A DNA stretch of 64,000 bases from Eutrigla gurnardus. Taxonomy: Eukaryota; Chordata; Actinopteri; Perciformes; Triglidae. Location: NCBI GenBank assembly GCA_963514095.1, contig OY741266.1, positions 5,044,522 to 5,108,521 on the forward strand. The letters are read 5' to 3'. The stretch's first letter is position 1. Each line of letters opens with the position of its first letter. Below the pieces are notes generated by a model that was given only the letters and a program-made list of their open reading frames with translations, was not told the origin of the DNA and ran no database searches. The position numbers and the translations under genes are program-made. Shown piece by piece: positions 56,581-64,000 of the stretch.

Positions 56581-57803
56581 CTTAAAGCATTCTACTTTTT
56601 CAACTAGTGTGAGACAAACGTTTGACTCCCCGTCCAGGACATAGCATCTGTTTGGGGACTCCAGTCTGTTCTGGGGACATGTTGTACGTCATCTACAGTG
56701 GTAATACACTGACTCTGGATAAGTCCCTCTGGATAAGTCCACTTCAAAACATCCAAACTGCTCCTTTAACACAGCCAATTATCTGACTGCGCAGCTTTCC
56801 TTCTCAACTGCTTCATTAAGTTTATAAAAATATTCCATGGTTGTTGGGAACAGAGATGCTTAAAGTTCAGTTTAAATAATAACAGCAGCCAAGGTTTTGA
56901 TTCCATGCATTGATTCAGAATTATTTCTAAATTACACACTTTCTTCTACCGCCAGCAGGTGGGGCTTTGCCCCACTCAACCCATTGACTGTAATCATTCT
57001 AATGTTTATTTTTGAGCCCAGCCAGGGAGCATCTATCACTCTGATTGGCTGGCCCGGAATTAACTGAGAAAACTGATGAGTGTCTGGAATGGAGAATGGA
57101 CAGAGGGAACATTTGAGCCAGCATGTGAGAAGCAAGCAACAATCTGGGCATGTGACAAAGATGATACACTCACTACAGCAAGTAATATCTCATGTGACCA
57201 ATTGGTTCAGATTGAGAAACCAGCTGCTAGGTTTTTGCCTTTGGGGATAGTGAATCTGAATGGATATTCAAACCATGCAGAATGGGTTAATTCTTAAAAT
57301 AATTAGGCATTTTATGGTAAAACACCAAAATCATTCAGGTCCTGAATGATACCTCTTTCATTCAATGGTCCTCTGAATTTATTGACAACGGAGATGACTA
57401 CTTGGCAACAAGGATTTTAAGTTATTGCTCAATTACAGAGTTATACATATTGTATGGACGTCTTGTCCATACAACATTTAAAACTGACTTTGTTCCTTGT
57501 GCAGGGAAATATACAATATTAATTATTTTGCAAAAAAAGGGAAAGAGCCTATTGTTTGTGACAACATATTCTATCGTAGGCCTACTTGTCAAACTTCACA
57601 GCGCTACTCCCAAATCGGTTGGAAGAGGAAAATGCTGTCAGTAGAGTGCAGATCTCCATCAGGCATGTCTTTATGTGTTATTATTATTATTGTTTCTGTG
57701 TGTTTCAGTGTGAATCACCACAACCATCGGCACCACCAAAAATATTAATCTGATGGGTCCAGTAGTATGTGAGTTTAGCTGTGGACAGACAGATGCATGC
57801 GCC

Positions 57804-57867
<64 letters not shown>

Positions 57868-58030
57868 TAGCCTGTGAGGGTGCTAGTAGCCTGTCATTAC
57901 TATGATCAGCCAGCAATGGGAGACTGATTCATCGGCAGGTTGAGCAAGCTGAAAGATGGCTCATGTCTGAAATGGAAGTAACTTGAAGATGGATAACTTT
58001 CATTTACTCTTCAGTAGGTTTTACAATCGG
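55800..58030. other. Intergenic stretch with two CA microsatellites
   Basis: Upstream of znf638. CA runs lie at about 56493-56578 and 57808-57865. A GC-richer piece at 56210-56460 has an open frame but no recognisable motif. I see no supported gene. Confidence 0.5.
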
Positions 58031-58035
58031 GGAAG

Positions 58036-58403
58036 CTTCAGTCTCAGGGGGTAAAGCACTGCCGCCTCACAGCAAGAGGGTCCCGGGTTCAATTCCCGGA
58101 TTGGCCCCGGGTTACTTCTGTGTGGAGTTTGCATGTTCTCCCTGTGTGAGCGTGGGTTCTGGTTCTCCGGCTTCCTCCCACAGTCCAAAGACATGCAGGA
58201 TGGGGATAGGTTCATTGATGACTCTAAATTGCCTGTAGGTGTGAATGTGCGCGTGAATGGTTGGTTGTCTCTACATGTTGGCCCTGTGATGGACTGGCGT
58301 CCTGTCCAGGGTGTACCCTGCCTTCGCCCAATGACAGCTGGGATCGGCCCCAGCCCCCCCACGACCCTGAATACAGGATAAGCGGTAGACAATGGATGGA
58401 TGA
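58036..58403 (+). mobile_element. Full-length SINE, V-SINE-like
   Basis: tRNA-like head with GGGTAAAGCACTGCCGCCTC and a B-box-like GGGTTCAATTCCCGG, then a conserved body (GTGTGGAGTTTGCATGTTCT) and an L2-like tail ending AATGGATGGATGAA. The C tract is 7 long here. This is the most complete of the three copies in the window. Confidence 0.87.
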
Positions 58404-58409
58404 AGGCCT

Positions 58410-60381
58410 GGTTTGACTAGAATTCATGACATGCCTGATGATGGCACACCACTCATTTGAATTCATTGACTTCTTCTCCACATTTGACCTCACACTCTCC
58501 CCCTCTCCACCCACTCACAGGGCCTGGAACCAACTTGACCTTGTCTTCACAAGATCCTGTGGCACCTCGACCACCACTTTGTGACTTTCTCCCTCCCCAT
58601 GAAGTCCACCACATCCCTCCCCTCTACACCTCGAACTGTCACCAGCCGCCGCAACCTGAAATCCCTCTCTCCCTCCGCTCTCTCCTCAACTGTTATTTCC
58701 TCACTACCATCCACAAAACAATTCTCCTTAATGCCTCCTCCATCCTGATGTCCTCACTCTCCTCTTCTTTGGACATTCTCTGTCCCCTCACCTCACGACC
58801 AGTGTAATCATCTCCCTCCCCTCCCTGGCTCTTCGAACTTCTGCGAACCAACAGATCATTGTTGCGAGCGTCAGAGAGAAAATGGAAGAAATCGGGCCAG
58901 CACGAGGACCCTGCTCACTACCACCACCTCCTCTCTTACTTCACCTCAACGGTTTCGGCAGTTAAATCTGCCTTCTACCTGTCAAGAATCAAATGTTCTG
59001 CCTCCAAACCCCAGGAAACTCTTCTCCATGTTCTCCTAATCAATCAGGATTCAGGACTGCTCACTCCACTGAGACGGCCCTCCTCACAGTGACCGAGTCC
59101 CTGCGAGACGCCAGAGCCTCATCCCACTCCTCCGTTCTCATTCTCCTCGACCTATCTGCTGCATTCGACACAGTCAACCACCAAATCCTCCTCTCCACTC
59201 TGGCTGAACTTGGCATCACTGACTCTGCTCTAACCTGGTTCATATCATACCTGACAAATTGCACCTTTCAGGTCACATGGAATGGCTCTATGTCCAAACC
59301 CTGTTCTCTGGATATGGATGTCCCTCAAGGCTCAGGACCACTTCTGTTCTCATGATACACCGGATCACTAAGCTCTTTAATCACATCACATGGATTCTCC
59401 TACCATTGTTACGCAGACGACACCCAGCTGTTCCTCTCTTTTCCCCCAAACGCCGACACCCACATTGCAACTCGCATCTCGGACTGTCTGGCTGACATCT
59501 CTGTCTGGACAACTGCACATCAACTCAAGCTTAACCTGCATAAAACACCACATCATCCCGGGGAAAGACTGCCCTCGCATGGATCTGTCGGTCACTGAAG
59601 AGGACATCACAGTATTGCCGTCGTCAACTGTGAGGAACCTGGGTGTAATCCTCGACGACCAACTATCCTGCACCCCCAACATCACTGCTGTGGCCCGATC
59701 CTGCAAATTTGCCCTCTACAATATCCACAGGATTCGGACCTTCCTCACAAAGGATGCAATGCAACTCCTGGTCCAAGCACTGGTCATCTCCCGCATTGAC
59801 TACTGCAACTCTCTCCTGGCTGGACTCCTGGCCTTGGTGACTAAACCATTGCAGCTTATCAAGAACGCTGCAGCACGCCTCGTCTTCAATTTACCCAAAT
59901 TGTCCCATGTGACCCCCCTCCTCCGTGACCTCCACTGGCTCCCTGTTGCAGCACGCATCTAATTCAAGACGATTGCACTGGCCTTCAAGGCCATCAATGG
60001 AACAGCACCCATCTACCTTCAAACACTGGTCAAACCACACGCCGCACCACAAGCACTTCGCTCCTCTACTTCAGCTGGCCGGCTGGTACCACCATCGCTG
60101 AAATCAAACAAATGTCACTCAGCAAAGTCATTGGTGGAATGAACATCGCCCCCCCCAAAAAAAGCACTTCTATGTTCTTACCTATAGCACTTTGATCATA
60201 GCATAGTTGTACTTAAGGTATCCTTGCTGAACAGCCACTACTTTACTTTACTTGTTTCTTTTTTTTCTCTTACTTTGTCACCACTGATATGTTGTGGTTT
60301 CTTTCTTTCAACAAATGTACATATTGTAAGTCGCTTTGGACAAAAGCGCCTGCTAAATGCCCGAAATAAATGTAAATGTAA
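58410..60381 (+). mobile_element. L2/CR1-group LINE, 5' truncated
   Basis: Starts in the end of an endonuclease-like region (RAWNQLDLVFTRSCG), then RT blocks FRTAHSTETALLTVTESLRD, LLDLSAAFDTVNHQILLSTL and YADDTQLFLSFPP. It ends with ALVISRIDYCNSLLAGLLAL and SHVTPLLRDLHWLPVAARI. Frames shift several times and a stop follows at 59960. The 3' end has TAAGTCGCTTTGGACAAAAG and a GTAAATGTAAA tail. It begins directly after the SINE. Confidence 0.9.
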
Positions 60382-62260
<1,879 letters not shown>

Positions 62261-63690
62261 GGGCCCTAGTTTCATAGACCAGGCGCACCCGCCACGCCGA
62301 CGGGGTGTGTCCGCCTGGACTTTGCAAGTTTCGTGCACCGCGCAGGCGCGCAGGCTCGCGCAGGCACACCTACCTTCACTCCCACCCGCGCAAGTGGGAA
62401 AGAGGGAGGAGAAGAAGGCGTGAAGGTGCGTGTCCACAGGGGTGATTTTAAACGCGTGTGGGCGCGCCGCTTCCCAGTATTGCACGCTTGGCAGGCTGCC
62501 ACGAGAGGATGATTGACAGGCGCTCTCCTTTAAACAACTAATTTTTGCGAGCGTTCCCGAGCGTTCCCGAGCGTTCCCGAGGCGGCGAGTCGAGCCCGGC
62601 GCCTCTGATTAGCATAAAGTAGATTCGACTTCAACTTTAGGCAAATGAGGAGCGGCCAACTCGCGCGCCGTCTCTCGACATTCGCCGCGACGCTACCAGA
62701 ATGCATTGCACAGCTTTTCACATAAGGTGCGTGTCCACAGGCCTAAAGTTGAAGTCAAATCTACTTTATGCTAATCAGAGGCGCCGGGCTCGACTCGCCG
62801 CCTCAGGAACGCTCCCAAAAATTTGTTGTTTAAAGGAGAGCGCCTGTCAATCATCCTCTCGTGGCAGCCTGCCAAGCGTGCAATACCGGGAAGCGGCGCG
62901 TCCACTCGCGTTTAAAATCGCCCCTGTGGACACGTACCTTTAGTGGGAGACGAGGAGGAGACGAGGCGTGGACTGGGATTAATACAGCCGATTCAGATCT
63001 TCACCAATCAAATGAGCTCCTCTCCTCACCTTTAATGCACTAGGGGAGGTTCAGTGCAAGTTCCGTCACTTGACAACCCGATGACAGAAGCAGCGCCGCC
63101 GCTCCCACCACGCGCATCACGCGCTGTGCGTGCGTATCATAATAATAACAATGCCCATATTATAAAAAACAGGAGAGAGAGAGAGGGAGATGTTTTGGTC
63201 CGAGAGGCTGAGTTTCCGTTACGCGTGCCATCCGCCTTTGATCTGACGTCAGATGTGACGGGACAATCTATATAGGTATACATTCACGTGTTGATTCAAT
63301 TAGTTGCATTAAATAGTGTTTGTTGTGATTATTTATTGCATTTAAATGTGCCTGGAACTGTGGAAACCTGCCGTCAGCCAAACTTCCACTCCGCCAGCTG
63401 TGATTCGCATTGAATGAATGGACTTTATTTACGCCTTGCGCCGATAGTAGACCAGGTTGGAGCTGGCAGGCTTTCAGCGCAGTCTCGGCGAGGCTTTTTG
63501 CCACGAAACTTCCGCTACGCCAAGCTGAATCTGTGACGCCTCCCCCTGCTGAGCCGCCACACCCATCTTGGCGCAGGCGATCCACCAAACTGCCAAACTG
63601 ACCGTGCGCAAGGCTGCGCTGATCGAAACTTGCATTGCGCCGGCTCCGCCACCCTGCGCCACCCTGCGCTGCGCCACGAAACTAGGGCCC
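62261..63690. mobile_element. GC-rich non-autonomous TIR transposon, copy 2
   Basis: Ends GGGCCCTAGTTTC and GAAACTAGGGCCC with ATA on both sides (62258-62260, 63691-63693). The left end shares TTCATAGACCAGGCGCA and the right end shares GCGATCCACCAAACTGCC with copy 1 at 7465-9574. The middle contains two inverted MITE copies (62423-62940). No transposase ORF. Confidence 0.83.
62423..62940. repeat. Two inverted copies of a GC-rich MITE of about 217 bp
   Basis: Left arm 62423-62642 and right arm 62741-62940 are reverse complements. The end motif AAGGTGCGTGTCCACAGG occurs at 62423 and 62723 (plus) and, as AAGGTACGTGTCCACAGG, at 62940 (minus). So 62723-62940 looks like one complete element and 62423-62642 a second, inverted copy lacking its inner end. 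The left arm has three GAGCGTTCCC units where the right has one, which accounts for the 20-bp length difference. Confidence 0.85.
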
Positions 63691-64000
63691 ATAATCTTTG
63701 ACCTGTTGGAGCTATGTGGTATGACCATAGACTGTGGATAAGGAGTGGTTTGTGGACTACAGTTTTTAAGCCACCTTATGTTTTGGTCATCGCCATCTTG
63801 TTTTTTTAAAAGCCAGCAGTGACGTATGGGGTTGGAGCTCAGAGCATCAATACGTTTTGATCGAGGGCACTCTGTCAGATTTAGAATGTTTACAACTCTC
63901 ACGCTCCTCCCCCACGACCACCGAGCTCCTTCCCCTCGACTTTGTGCCCTTTGAAATCCCTTAGATCTTCACCCCTTCAATCCCTTCACCTTTGAAACGC
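63691..64000. other. Gene-free end of window
   Basis: About 63740-63840 resembles the repeat-like sequence at 25.37 kb (TGGTTTGTGGACTAC). I see nothing coding in the remainder. Confidence 0.4.

Overview
This is vertebrate, almost certainly teleost fish, nuclear DNA. Spliced genes with GT/AG introns sit among long CA/TG microsatellites, fish-type SINEs, L2/CR1-group LINEs, a BEL/Pao LTR element and many hAT, TTAA-target and Harbinger-like DNA transposons. No bacterial operon, CRISPR array or classical RNA gene was seen.

Two host genes can be reconstructed exon by exon, both on the minus strand. (1) A RING–B-box–coiled-coil–PRY/SPRY (TRIM) E3 ligase gene has ten coding exons between 17503 and 5255. 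All splice phases close and the product is about 595 residues. (2) An orthologue of znf638 (NP220, matrin-type zinc finger and RRM nuclear protein) has 22 recognised coding exons between 53077 and 29348. The spliced frame gives about 1,666 codons from the first in-frame ATG. Its putative promoter and non-coding first exon are at about 55.48-55.76 kb, and a polyadenylation signal is at 28904-28909.

Layout: 1-4391, minus-strand BEL/Pao element (LTR, leader, uninterrupted gag-protease-RT frame leaving the window); 4.4-5.1 kb, AT-rich DNA and a SINE; 5.2-17.5 kb, TRIM gene, whose largest intron holds a terminal-inverted-repeat (TIR) element carrying a 1.9-kb foldback and an L2-like LINE; 17.8-28.5 kb, repeat-rich intergenic DNA (SINE, hAT-like element, 25-bp minisatellite, TTAA element carrying a LINE, Harbinger-like element, small TTAA MITE); 28.9-55.8 kb, znf638, with introns containing several hAT elements, one a three-layer nest; 55.8-64 kb, intergenic, with CA repeats, a SINE directly followed by a LINE, a TG/AG tract and a second copy of the TIR element seen at 7.5 kb.

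The TRIM product is probably a cytoplasmic ubiquitin ligase and the znf638 product a nuclear nucleic-acid-binding protein. Nothing in the sequence links them functionally. I found no convincing new gene system. The most unusual material is the architecture of nested and foldback transposons and the details of exon structure.
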